Below are positions 27,334 through 35,082 of a stretch of DNA of 64,000 nt, one piece after another. The translations under genes were made by a program, and so were the position numbers. How positions within the stretch are numbered: position 1 is the stretch's first letter; the number at the start of each line of letters is the position of its first letter. The notes under the pieces are model-generated. The model did not search any database, was not told the DNA's origin, and saw only the letters and a program-made list of their open reading frames with translations. Source of the DNA: CAZSNT01 sp964607765 (GTDB taxonomy: Bacteria; Verrucomicrobiota; Lentisphaeria; Oligosphaerales; JABHEG01); assembly GCA_964607765.1 (NCBI GenBank), contig CAZSNT010000007.1, forward strand, positions 41,991 through 105,990, given 5' to 3'.

Positions 27334-29228
27334 GCGTCCGTCATGCGCAGTTTCCCCAATCGGCAGAACCAGGGGCGTCGCGGGTGCCCACCCCAATTGA
27401 GCACACCGATCAGGACAGGCACTTCCAGGCGGAAAATGAACTGCATAACGCGCCGTACGTCGCGGTAGAACGAGTAGTCGCCCTCGACCACGAGCACGGA
27501 GGCATCGGCTCTGTGTGCCACACATTCGGTGACGTCGCTTTCCAGGATTGGGGCGCTGTCGATGAGCACGAAGTCGTACTGGGCTCGAGCGCTGTCGATC
27601 AGGGCTTCGAAGTGTTGGCTGGGCAGTGCGGCTGTCTGCTCCTCGCCGGCGAGCAGCACATCGACGCCGCGGTCCTCGTCACGAGCCACACACTCAGCGA
27701 GCGGCTTACCGCCGCTGATCGCGTGCTGGAGCGTTCCGGGAACGTGCGTGGTGTTGACCCGGTTGCTTAGGTCCGGCCGATCCGTGTTCGCTTCGATGAC
27801 CAGAATCTTCTCGCAGAAGCGCGTCATGACGCAGGCCGTGTTCAACAGAATCGCCGTCGTTCCTGCCCCTTCCTCGACGGCAGTGAACATGGCGACCTTG
27901 GCCCCGTGCCGTTCGCGTTCCTGGTTCAGTCTGAGTGCGAGTCCGCGCAGGGCGATGGCGACATTGCTCCGCGGGTAGTCGAGAGTCACGCGGGACAGCG
28001 GGAAGCGCCCGCGGCCGCCGGACATGCGGCAGTGCGGGATCGGGCGGAAAGGCTCTGCACCCAGCGCGTTTTTGAGGTCGCGCGTGCCGCGGATCCGGTT
28101 GTCGGTTGCGTCGTAGAGCAGGAACAGCCCGGCCACACTGCCGTAGGCGAGAACGAGGCACACGACCAGGAGCTTCGGCAGGTTGCTGCCGCTCGGCTTC
28201 TCGGGTGGCACGGCCCAGCTCTCAATGGATGCCCGGGTCGGCTGCTTGCTCTCAAGCGTGAGATCAAAGATGCGCTGTTCCAGGCGTTCCACATTCTCTG
28301 TGATCTTGGTCAGGCGGTCCTTGGTCTCCTGGCCGTGCAGCAACTCGGCTGAGCGGCGTGCCGCCAACTCCTCGATGGCGGCGATCTCGGCGCGTAGATT
28401 CTGCTCCGAGCGGCGTGCTGCGTCCAGTTCCGCCTGGGCCTTGCGTCTCGCCTTTTCCACTTCCAGGGGAAGGCGGCGCCCGTCTGCACGGGGCGGCCTG
28501 GTCTGGCCGAGAATGGCTTCTTTGAGTTCCACATCCGTCTTGGCCTTGATGTGGGCCTCCTGCAACAGCTTCAGCTTTGCGCGGTATGGGTTGTAAGTTT
28601 CCTCAAAGACGCCGGTCTGAAGCTGGGTGGTTATACGGTTCAGTTCGTCCTGTGCTTCCGCCTGCTCCCGCTTCAGCTTGGCGCTTTCCGTACGCAGGTA
28701 AGCCAATCGCTTCTGGTTACTGTCCTCGGATTCCTGGCGCGCACTGTCGATGTAGGTCTGCATAACGCCGTTGATGACTTCGGCAACGCCTTCGCGCTGC
28801 CCGGCCTCGAGCGCCACCTCGATCAGATGCGTTCCCATCACGGGGTGTGCCTGGAGGCGCTTTTCGAGGAACTTGACAGAGAACGCGGCACGGACATCGG
28901 CGGGCAGTGCGTCGAGCGTTTTCTTCAGTGTCTCTTCCTTGGTCAGGAAGTGGACTTGCGTGTTGACGTAGGTGTGGTAGTAGCCGTCGATCGAAGGCTG
29001 GTCTCCACCGGCCAGCAGCGGCGCGATCGCACGCGTCAGTCTGATCAGGCCCTCGGCTTCGTAGTAGCTCGAGCTGAACTTCACGGCGAGCCAGGCCAGG
29101 GGCAGGAACAGCAGCGTCCCCAGCAGAATTGACGGCAGCACTCGCCGGAGCGCGAAATGGATCACGTCGAACGGCTTTGCCGGGATGCCGCAGGTGCCCG
29201 CCGAGTTGTTCTGGTCAGATCCCACCAT
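27330..29228 (-). CDS. Wzc-like chain-length/BY-kinase protein with degenerate P-loop
   Basis: 632 residues. Wzz-type domain: membrane helix near 30-50, a periplasmic coiled-coil region to about 330, and a second helix near 350-372. A C-terminal MinD/BY-kinase-like domain follows. Its Walker A reads AVEEGAGTTAILLN, with Thr where the essential Lys should be. The Walker A' acidic residues are also changed (LVIEANTDRP instead of a D-A-D type), while Walker B (FVLIDSAPI) is kept. There is no tyrosine-rich tail. Known Wzc proteins control polysaccharide length and polymerisation by cycling phosphorylation; this one probably acts only as a scaffold. The start codon follows the upstream stop by 1 bp. 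Confidence 0.85.
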   Translation of the reverse strand: MVGSDQNNSAGTCGIPAKPFDVIHFALRRVLPSILLGTLLFLPLAWLAVKFSSSYYEAEGLIRLTRAIAPLLAGGDQPSIDGYYHTYVNTQVHFLTKEETLKKTLDALPADVRAAFSVKFLEKRLQAHPVMGTHLIEVALEAGQREGVAEVINGVMQTYIDSARQESEDSNQKRLAYLRTESAKLKREQAEAQDELNRITTQLQTGVFEETYNPYRAKLKLLQEAHIKAKTDVELKEAILGQTRPPRADGRRLPLEVEKARRKAQAELDAARRSEQNLRAEIAAIEELAARRSAELLHGQETKDRLTKITENVERLEQRIFDLTLESKQPTRASIESWAVPPEKPSGSNLPKLLVVCLVLAYGSVAGLFLLYDATDNRIRGTRDLKNALGAEPFRPIPHCRMSGGRGRFPLSRVTLDYPRSNVAIALRGLALRLNQERERHGAKVAMFTAVEEGAGTTAILLNTACVMTRFCEKILVIEANTDRPDLSNRVNTTHVPGTLQHAISGGKPLAECVARDEDRGVDVLLAGEEQTAALPSQHFEALIDSARAQYDFVLIDSAPILESDVTECVAHRADASVLVVEGDYSFYRDVRRVMQFIFRLEVPVLIGVLNWGGHPRRPWFCRLGKLRMTDA

Positions 29229-29229
29229 A

Positions 29230-31548
29230 TCAGTTGGCCTCGACGAACCCGGACTGGCCCCAGAGCTGTTCCCGCAGCTCGGCCAGCACGCCCAGCCGCT
29301 CCAGCGCGTCCAGGCTCAAGCTGAAGAACCGCATGCCGGGCAACAGCATTTCCGCCACATCGCTGTACTTGGCGAGTTTGCGCTTGGGCACGAACACGAT
29401 GTCCGTGTCCTGCAGTTGGATGTTCTGGGATCGATCCCCGGTATTGAGCAGTCGTTTCAGGTCGACTCGCATGAGGTGTCCGCCATCGGCTGCGTCGGCG
29501 CGGATGACGAATGTCATCGCGGTGTTGGCGTATTTTGTGGGGCCGCCGGCGAGCATGAGTGCGTCTATGTAGGTGAATCGGCGGTCGAGTATCTGGGGGC
29601 CGGCCCGCTGTACCTCGCCCACCACGTAGACACGCTGTTGTTCGCTCTTCGGCACATAGACAATGTCGCCGTTCTGCAATTGCACGTTGAGCGCCATGTT
29701 CCCCTTTTCCAGGAGTGACTGCAGATCGATCCAGACCGGCTCGCGGTCGCCGCGCACGATGCAGCACTGCCGGACCGGCGCTTCCGCAGCGGCCGTTCTG
29801 GGGCCGCCTACTTTGGAGAGCGCCTCGACCAGCGTACCTGTGCCATCGAAGTGAACCACGCCGGGGTTCGCCACCTTGCCGAGAACAAAGACTTTGTTGT
29901 TGTTGTAGGTTCGGACGGAGATGCTGACCTCGGGCGCTTCGTAGAACTCCTCGAGTTTGCGCGTGATCTCGGCTGTGACGTCGCTGACCGCCCGGCCTTT
30001 GACCTTGATCAAGCCGAGGCGCAGCACGGAGATCGCCCCGTCCGGACTGACCACAATGTCGGGATCGGAGAGCTCTGGATAGCCCCAGACCTTGAGATCC
30101 AGCACGTCGCCCGGGCCCAGCAGGTACGTTTTCGGGACTGAGCGTGAGAACGCGCGGATTTTGGCCAACTCGTCGCTGCGCTGGCTCGACGGCGTCGGCG
30201 CAGTGGGCAGGACGGGCGGGGCGCCGGCGCTGGGCGCGCGCTTGGCTGTGGGGTTGGGCACAGGTGTCGGACTGGGAACGGGCTTGGGGGCCGGCTTCGT
30301 CGCTGTCCGCGCGGGGGGGCGAACCGTTGCGACGTTGGCCTGTGCCGTCGTCTTAGCGCTGCGCGTGGTCTGCGCGTTGCGTGTCGTCCGCCCGGTGGTG
30401 TAATTGCGCCGCCGCATCCCGGGCGGCCGGGCCTGGTACGGATTGTATCTCTGACAGGAGCAGCAGAGCACGGACAGCACCAGGCAGGCGAGAACGGTTG
30501 CAGCCGTGCTCACACGTGTGCGCAGCTGCTGCCGGCGGTTGCGCAGGGGGCAGCCTGTCAGTGCGCCGAGGATGAATCGCAGCATCCCCAGGAACTGAGG
30601 CACGACGACCATGCTGCAGTGCCAGGCATAAACGGTTGCTTCCTGTTCTGTCAGGCCTTTGTCCTGCTGCAGTGCCTCGACACGGAAGAGCCGAGGGAAG
30701 CAGAGGAGCAGGGCGGCCGGCACCAGCGCCAGCACGGCTGCCGGGTGGAGCGCCGTGGCGCCTACGCCTATCACTGTGAGCGCCAGAGCGCCGCCGCCGC
30801 GGGTCACTATCCGGCCGGCTTCCCGCACCCAGAAGCCTCCGCCCTTGCGCCAGTGCCGTGCGGTCACCGCGGCGAAGGCATAGCCGGTGCGGTAGGCACG
30901 TTTCACGTATTGCCCGACTCGGGTCATGCCCAGATCGTGTTGCGTCATCGGCCTGTCAAGCTGCAGGATTCTGCCGCCTTGCTGTCGGAGTCGCTGGCTG
31001 AGCTCGGGATCTTCGCCGCCCACGAGATCCTCGTCGTAGCCGTCTGCGGTCTCGAGCGCCTGGCGGCGGACCATTACGTCGCCGCCGAACGCGTCTGTCT
31101 CGCCCGGCGCGCTGTTCCACTCCTGGTCGGCAATCCAATTGTAGACGGAGGCGTCGGGGTGAATTTCCTGGCGTCTGCCGCAGACGGCAGCCACGCTGTC
31201 ATTGCTGAACTCACCTGCCGCGGCTGCGAGCCAGTCGGGATCCATGACCGTGTCGGAGTCGAGGAACTGCACCAGTGGCGATGTTCCAGCGCGCCACCCC
31301 TCGTTCCGGCCTCTGCCCGGGGTGGGGTATTCGCTGTGCACCTGCAGCACGGTGACGCCCTCGTACTCGGCGGCGAGCATGACACTGCCGTCCGTGGAGC
31401 CGCCGTCGACGTAGTAGACGTGAATGCGGCCATCGGAGTAGTGGCTTTGCAGAATGCTGTCGAGGCACGCCCCGAGCGTTGCTTCCGCGTTGATGCCGAT
31501 GATGACGCAGTCGATGTCCATGGGTACTCGCCCGGGTTCCTCAGTCAC
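29230..31548 (-). CDS. Fusion of GT2 glycosyltransferase and Wza-like export protein
   Basis: 772 residues in one uninterrupted frame. Residues 10-230 are a GT-A glycosyltransferase 2 (CVIIGIN start, FLDSD at 95-99, GGEDPE at 177-182). Helices follow near 252-286 and 313-332. A basic loop leads to another hydrophobic segment (TVLACLVLSVLCCSC, 351-365) with a lipobox-like cysteine cluster, then a Pro/Thr linker. Residues 473-720 are a polysaccharide export domain (LLGPGDVLDLKVWGYPEL) with two SLBB repeats (KVFVLGKVANPGVV, RVYVVGEVQRAGP). The positive-inside pattern would put the GT in the cytoplasm and the export domain in the periplasm. GTG 31548 overlaps the upstream stop; ATG 31521 is the alternative. 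Confidence 0.85.
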   Translation of the reverse strand: MTEEPGRVPMDIDCVIIGINAEATLGACLDSILQSHYSDGRIHVYYVDGGSTDGSVMLAAEYEGVTVLQVHSEYPTPGRGRNEGWRAGTSPLVQFLDSDTVMDPDWLAAAAGEFSNDSVAAVCGRRQEIHPDASVYNWIADQEWNSAPGETDAFGGDVMVRRQALETADGYDEDLVGGEDPELSQRLRQQGGRILQLDRPMTQHDLGMTRVGQYVKRAYRTGYAFAAVTARHWRKGGGFWVREAGRIVTRGGGALALTVIGVGATALHPAAVLALVPAALLLCFPRLFRVEALQQDKGLTEQEATVYAWHCSMVVVPQFLGMLRFILGALTGCPLRNRRQQLRTRVSTAATVLACLVLSVLCCSCQRYNPYQARPPGMRRRNYTTGRTTRNAQTTRSAKTTAQANVATVRPPARTATKPAPKPVPSPTPVPNPTAKRAPSAGAPPVLPTAPTPSSQRSDELAKIRAFSRSVPKTYLLGPGDVLDLKVWGYPELSDPDIVVSPDGAISVLRLGLIKVKGRAVSDVTAEITRKLEEFYEAPEVSISVRTYNNNKVFVLGKVANPGVVHFDGTGTLVEALSKVGGPRTAAAEAPVRQCCIVRGDREPVWIDLQSLLEKGNMALNVQLQNGDIVYVPKSEQQRVYVVGEVQRAGPQILDRRFTYIDALMLAGGPTKYANTAMTFVIRADAADGGHLMRVDLKRLLNTGDRSQNIQLQDTDIVFVPKRKLAKYSDVAEMLLPGMRFFSLSLDALERLGVLAELREQLWGQSGFVEAN

Positions 31549-32074
31549 TGTTGGTTCGGGTGTCCGGATCCGGTTTCTGTTTGGGGATCACGCGTGCCGG
31601 CACGCCCACTGCGATGCAGTTCGGCGGCACGTCCTTGATGACCACCGCGTTGGCGCCAATATCCACGTTGTTGCCGATGCTGATGTCGCCCAGCACCTTC
31701 GCTCCGGCGCCGATGTCCACATTGTTGCCTATGCGCGGGGCGCAGGGCGTCTGTACGTTCTTCAGGCCGATCGTCACCCCGTTGCGGATGACGCAGTTGT
31801 CGCCAAACGTGCTGTAGCCGCTGACCACGATGCCGCCGAAGTGGTCGATACGGAAGTTCTCGCCAACTGTCACTTCGCACGGCAGCTCGATGCCGGTGAC
31901 GATCTGTACAAATTTGAACAGGATTTTGTAACATAATGAGAACGGTTTTCGTACCAGGCCACAGCGGATTCCGTAGCGCCAGCGTCCGAACCGGTAGACG
32001 ATCATCACCCAGAATCCCTGGGACGCCCAAGCGCCGTTGTGTGTTTTGAGGTCAGCCTTAATGTTCTGGAACAT
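31541..32074 (-). CDS. Hexapeptide-repeat O-acetyltransferase (CysE/colanic-type)
   Basis: 177 residues. The C-terminal half is a left-handed beta-helix of hexapeptide repeats (IGNNVDIGAGAKVLGD, IGNNVDIGANAVVIKD) with the family's catalytic His in RIDHFGG. The ending VPPNCIAVGVPARVI is typical of serine O-acetyltransferases and sugar acetyltransferases. Placed between two glycosyltransferase genes, it more likely acetylates a sugar of the exported polysaccharide than serine. ATG 32074 begins the conserved part; codons upstream lie inside the neighbouring gene. It overlaps the fusion gene by 8 bp at its 3' end. Confidence 0.85.
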   Translation of the reverse strand: MFQNIKADLKTHNGAWASQGFWVMIVYRFGRWRYGIRCGLVRKPFSLCYKILFKFVQIVTGIELPCEVTVGENFRIDHFGGIVVSGYSTFGDNCVIRNGVTIGLKNVQTPCAPRIGNNVDIGAGAKVLGDISIGNNVDIGANAVVIKDVPPNCIAVGVPARVIPKQKPDPDTRTNSD

Positions 32075-32087
32075 AATAGGTTGTCGC

Positions 32088-33062
32088 TCACCACGGTGTT
32101 GGCGGACAGGTCGTTCCGAAGCGGGTGTCGCGAAGGGCGGCAAAGCCATGCTTCACGATGGAAGCGGACTCTCTCCGCTTCGCCCTGCGCTCGGGACCAG
32201 GCCGCAGGTTCACGGTCCATCTTAGCATGTGCCATGCCAGTTCGACCCAGGCATTCGCTAATACTGAGCCAATGCCATGGTTTTTGCGGAAGTACAGGTA
32301 TTCGCTGCGGAATCGGAATTTGAGGAGCTGGGCGCCGCCTTCATCGTACTCCAAGTCGTCCCGTGTCTGGCTGCAGGCCCCACCCACGTGATCGACTTGC
32401 GCTGAGGGGATGAAGAACACGGTTTTGCCGGCGCGTCTGACGCGGAGGCACAGATCGGTCTCCTCGTAGTAGAGGTAGAAGCGTTCGTCGAAGAAGCCCA
32501 GCTCCTCGAGCACACTCCGCCGGATCGCGGTAAACGTGCCGGGGACCCAGTCCACGTCGATTGCTGTCTCGTGGTCGAAGTGTTTGTAGTCCGCGCCGCC
32601 AAACATGCGGCAGTTGGGGTAGCGGTCGCTCAGCCCGGAGAGGATGGCGAAGTTGCGCCACGCCGTGGGGAAGCGTCGGGCAGACGGTTCCAGGTGTCCG
32701 TCCGGGCTGACGATCTTCCCGCCGCAGAGGGCGCAGTCGTCGTGGTTCTCCAGGAACTCGACGGCGTGGTCAATGGACCCGGCCTGCACTGCGGCGTCCG
32801 GGTTGACGAGGAAGATGTAGTCGCCCGTGGACTGTTCGAAAGCCTGGTTGTTGGCGGCTGCGAACCCGACGTTGACCGTGTTGGGGATGAGCGAGACCTG
32901 GGCAAACTCGGTCCTGACCATGTCCGCGGAGCCGTCGGCGGAGTCGTTATCCACTACGAAGATCTCGAGCGGCCGGGCGCCCGGTTCTTCGAGCAGGCTG
33001 CGCAGGCAGTCCCGCAACAGCTCGCATGTGTTGAAGCTGACGATGATGACAGTGACCGTCAT
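32088..33062 (-). CDS. Glycosyltransferase family 2 (rhamnosyltransferase-like)
   Basis: 324 residues. GT2 signatures: VTVIIVSFNTCELL, DNDSADGS, NVGFAAANNQA and the metal-binding FLVNPDA; later FFDERFYLYYEETDLCLR with the catalytic-base ED. The pattern is that of the WbbL-like rhamnosyltransferases that build O-antigen or exopolysaccharide. ATG 33062 has GGAG 9 nt upstream. It lies between the STAS gene and the acetyltransferase gene, and starts the biosynthetic part of the operon. No membrane helices, so it acts at the cytoplasmic face. Confidence 0.9.
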   Translation of the reverse strand: MTVTVIIVSFNTCELLRDCLRSLLEEPGARPLEIFVVDNDSADGSADMVRTEFAQVSLIPNTVNVGFAAANNQAFEQSTGDYIFLVNPDAAVQAGSIDHAVEFLENHDDCALCGGKIVSPDGHLEPSARRFPTAWRNFAILSGLSDRYPNCRMFGGADYKHFDHETAIDVDWVPGTFTAIRRSVLEELGFFDERFYLYYEETDLCLRVRRAGKTVFFIPSAQVDHVGGACSQTRDDLEYDEGGAQLLKFRFRSEYLYFRKNHGIGSVLANAWVELAWHMLRWTVNLRPGPERRAKRRESASIVKHGFAALRDTRFGTTCPPTPW

Positions 33063-33093
33063 GGACCGGGCTCCGGGTATGGGGGGATGTTGG

Positions 33094-33426
33094 TCACAGC
33101 GAGCGCGTGGCTTCGTCACGCGTGTTGAAGATGTCGAGAACACGATGCAGCCGCACAAGCTCCACGAGCGCGCGGACAGGTTTCTGCAGGCAGCAGAGCT
33201 TGAGTTCGCCCTGCTTCAGGGCCAGCTTGCGTGTGAATGACAGGATTGCGCCCAACCCCGAACTGTCCACGAAGGTCAGCTCACTCAGGTCCAGAATGAC
33301 ATGCTGGTAGGTTTCGAGGATGGGCTCCATGTTCTGTTTGAGCTCGGCGGCATTGCCGGCATCGAGTTCCTTACCTGGTACGAGGACCAGGGCAGCGTCC
33401 CGGATGACTTCGACGTTCAGGCTCAT
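33094..33426 (-). CDS. STAS-domain anti-sigma factor antagonist
   Basis: 110 residues, one STAS domain. The phosphorylatable serine is in TFVDSSGLGAILS, the classical SpoIIAA/RsbV motif. Such proteins bind an anti-sigma kinase when unphosphorylated and release it when phosphorylated. The neighbouring upstream gene encodes a receiver/PP2C phosphatase/HATPase protein, giving a complete partner-switching set. Only 17 bp separate them. A regulatory output on the polysaccharide genes directly downstream is likely, through a sigma factor or by direct protein contact. Confidence 0.93.
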   Translation of the reverse strand: MSLNVEVIRDAALVLVPGKELDAGNAAELKQNMEPILETYQHVILDLSELTFVDSSGLGAILSFTRKLALKQGELKLCCLQKPVRALVELVRLHRVLDIFNTRDEATRSL

Positions 33427-33443
33427 GGTCGGTTTCTCCTGTG

Positions 33444-35072
33444 TCAGGATGAGTGTTCGGTGTTCAGTGTATCTTTGCCCGGCGCCTTCAGCTCCTTGAT
33501 CAGGCGCACCGTGTGACCGCCGTCGGCGTTCTCGATATACTCGACTGTGTCCAGCAATTGCTGCATAATGTACAGGCCAAAGCCGCCTTCCCGCGTGCCA
33601 TCGAGATCCACGGCGGGCGCTGTGACGGGTCTGTCCCGGAAACCTTCTCCCCAGTGCGTGATGTGCAGGCTGACGGCTCGCGGCGTCACGATCGCCCGGA
33701 TGACCATCTTGCCGTCCGACCGCCCACTGTACGCGTGTTTGATGATGTTCACAATGGCCTCATTGGCCGCGAGTTCGATCGCTGCGACGCTGTCATCCGG
33801 CACCGGGATGGCGGGAGCGGACGTGACAGCGCCGCGGATGAACCTGCGTATGGCGCTGAGCTGGTGCAGATCGCTCCGGGCCTGCAGTTCCCGGTCGCTG
33901 CCGTCCCTGCAGGCGTCGGCCGTGTGGACTCGCACGACCACGCAGGTGGCATCGTCGAGGAGCTTTGATGTCTCCGTGAAGGCTTCGACCGCCGTCATGA
34001 TCCGTTCGTTGAGCTGTCGGGCGCTTGCTTTGCGGTGGTTGCGGATTGTCTCTGCAAGCCGCTGCTCGCCGAAGAACTCCCCAGCCGGGCTTCGTGCTTC
34101 AGTGATTCCATCCGAGTAGAACACGAACAGATCGCCGGGCGAGAACGCTGTCACACACTGCACGTACGTCTCGTCGGCGACAAAACCAAGGGGCATGTTG
34201 GGACCCTCCAGGAAGGTGCATGCGCCCGTGGGCGCCTGGTAGTGCACGGTCTTGAGATGTCCGCAGTCGACATACGTGAGCTCCCGCCGCTTCATATCGA
34301 AGCGCGCGTAGCAGATGGTGACAAAGCTCTCCAACTCGCTGAGCAGGCCGGCGAGAGTGGTGCGTACGTGGTTGAGAATGGACTCCGGGGCGGGGCGTCT
34401 CTCCGCGTCGTGCTGCAAAATCAGCTGTTTGAGGGATCGCAGGAAGCGGGTTGCTACCGCGGCCCCGAAAAGCGCCGCCTTCATGCCCTTGCCCATCACA
34501 TCGCCGACCACCACATCGAAGCAGTCCGGACTGAAGCGGTAGAAGTCGTAGAAGTCGCCGGCTGCCCGGGAGGTCGGGATCGTCATCGCGGCCACGTCCA
34601 CACCGTGCAGATCGGTGGGGCACTCGCCGAACAGGAACAGCTGCTGGATACGCTGCAGCGTATCCTCTATCTCGTTCAAGCGGTCTGCCAGCGCGCCTTG
34701 CAGGCGCAGGATGCGCGAGCCCGCCTGCAGTCGTGCCCGAAGCTCCTCACGGTCGAACGGCTTGGTGAGGTAGTCGTCGGCTCCGGCTTCGAAGCCGTTG
34801 ATCAGGTCATCGTGTTCGCTCTTGGACGTTAGCAGGATCAGGTACGTTGATCGGGGATCCGACCGTTCCTTGAGCATGCGGCAGATATCCGTGCCCTGCA
34901 GGCCCGGCATGCGCCAATCGAGGATTGCCAGGCGCGGCGCGTCGGCGCCCTGGAGGATCTCCCAGGCGCGCGTGCCGTCCTCGGCCGCCACGGTGTCGTA
35001 GCCCCAGCGGGTCAGCATGCGGTCAAGCATGAGGCGCGATGTGGCATCATCTTCTGCGATCAGGACTTTCAT
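33444..35072 (-). CDS. Receiver / PP2C phosphatase / HATPase response regulator (RsbU-RsbW-like)
   Basis: 542 residues. Order: receiver domain 1-120 with phosphoacceptor Asp in AILDWRMPG and acidic pair EDD at 7-9; a SpoIIE-type PP2C phosphatase with AAGDFYDF and VVGDVMGKGMKAAL near 180-380; a C-terminal GHKL ATPase of the RsbW type with N box AANEAIVNIIKHAY and GGFGLYIMQ. It can thus both dephosphorylate and phosphorylate the STAS protein encoded next to it. ATG 35072 has AAAGG 7 nt upstream; the upstream extension has no similarity. The last residues (NTEHSS) are encoded by a heptamer tandem repeat that overlaps the stop. Confidence 0.9.
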   Translation of the reverse strand: MKVLIAEDDATSRLMLDRMLTRWGYDTVAAEDGTRAWEILQGADAPRLAILDWRMPGLQGTDICRMLKERSDPRSTYLILLTSKSEHDDLINGFEAGADDYLTKPFDREELRARLQAGSRILRLQGALADRLNEIEDTLQRIQQLFLFGECPTDLHGVDVAAMTIPTSRAAGDFYDFYRFSPDCFDVVVGDVMGKGMKAALFGAAVATRFLRSLKQLILQHDAERRPAPESILNHVRTTLAGLLSELESFVTICYARFDMKRRELTYVDCGHLKTVHYQAPTGACTFLEGPNMPLGFVADETYVQCVTAFSPGDLFVFYSDGITEARSPAGEFFGEQRLAETIRNHRKASARQLNERIMTAVEAFTETSKLLDDATCVVVRVHTADACRDGSDRELQARSDLHQLSAIRRFIRGAVTSAPAIPVPDDSVAAIELAANEAIVNIIKHAYSGRSDGKMVIRAIVTPRAVSLHITHWGEGFRDRPVTAPAVDLDGTREGGFGLYIMQQLLDTVEYIENADGGHTVRLIKELKAPGKDTLNTEHSS

Positions 35073-35082
35073 CGCATACCTT

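Noticed and set aside
30513..30513. Internal GTG as a separate start for a Wza protein within the fusion gene
   Set aside because: No ribosome-binding sequence precedes it, and the upstream frame is fully coding. It remains possible but unsupported.
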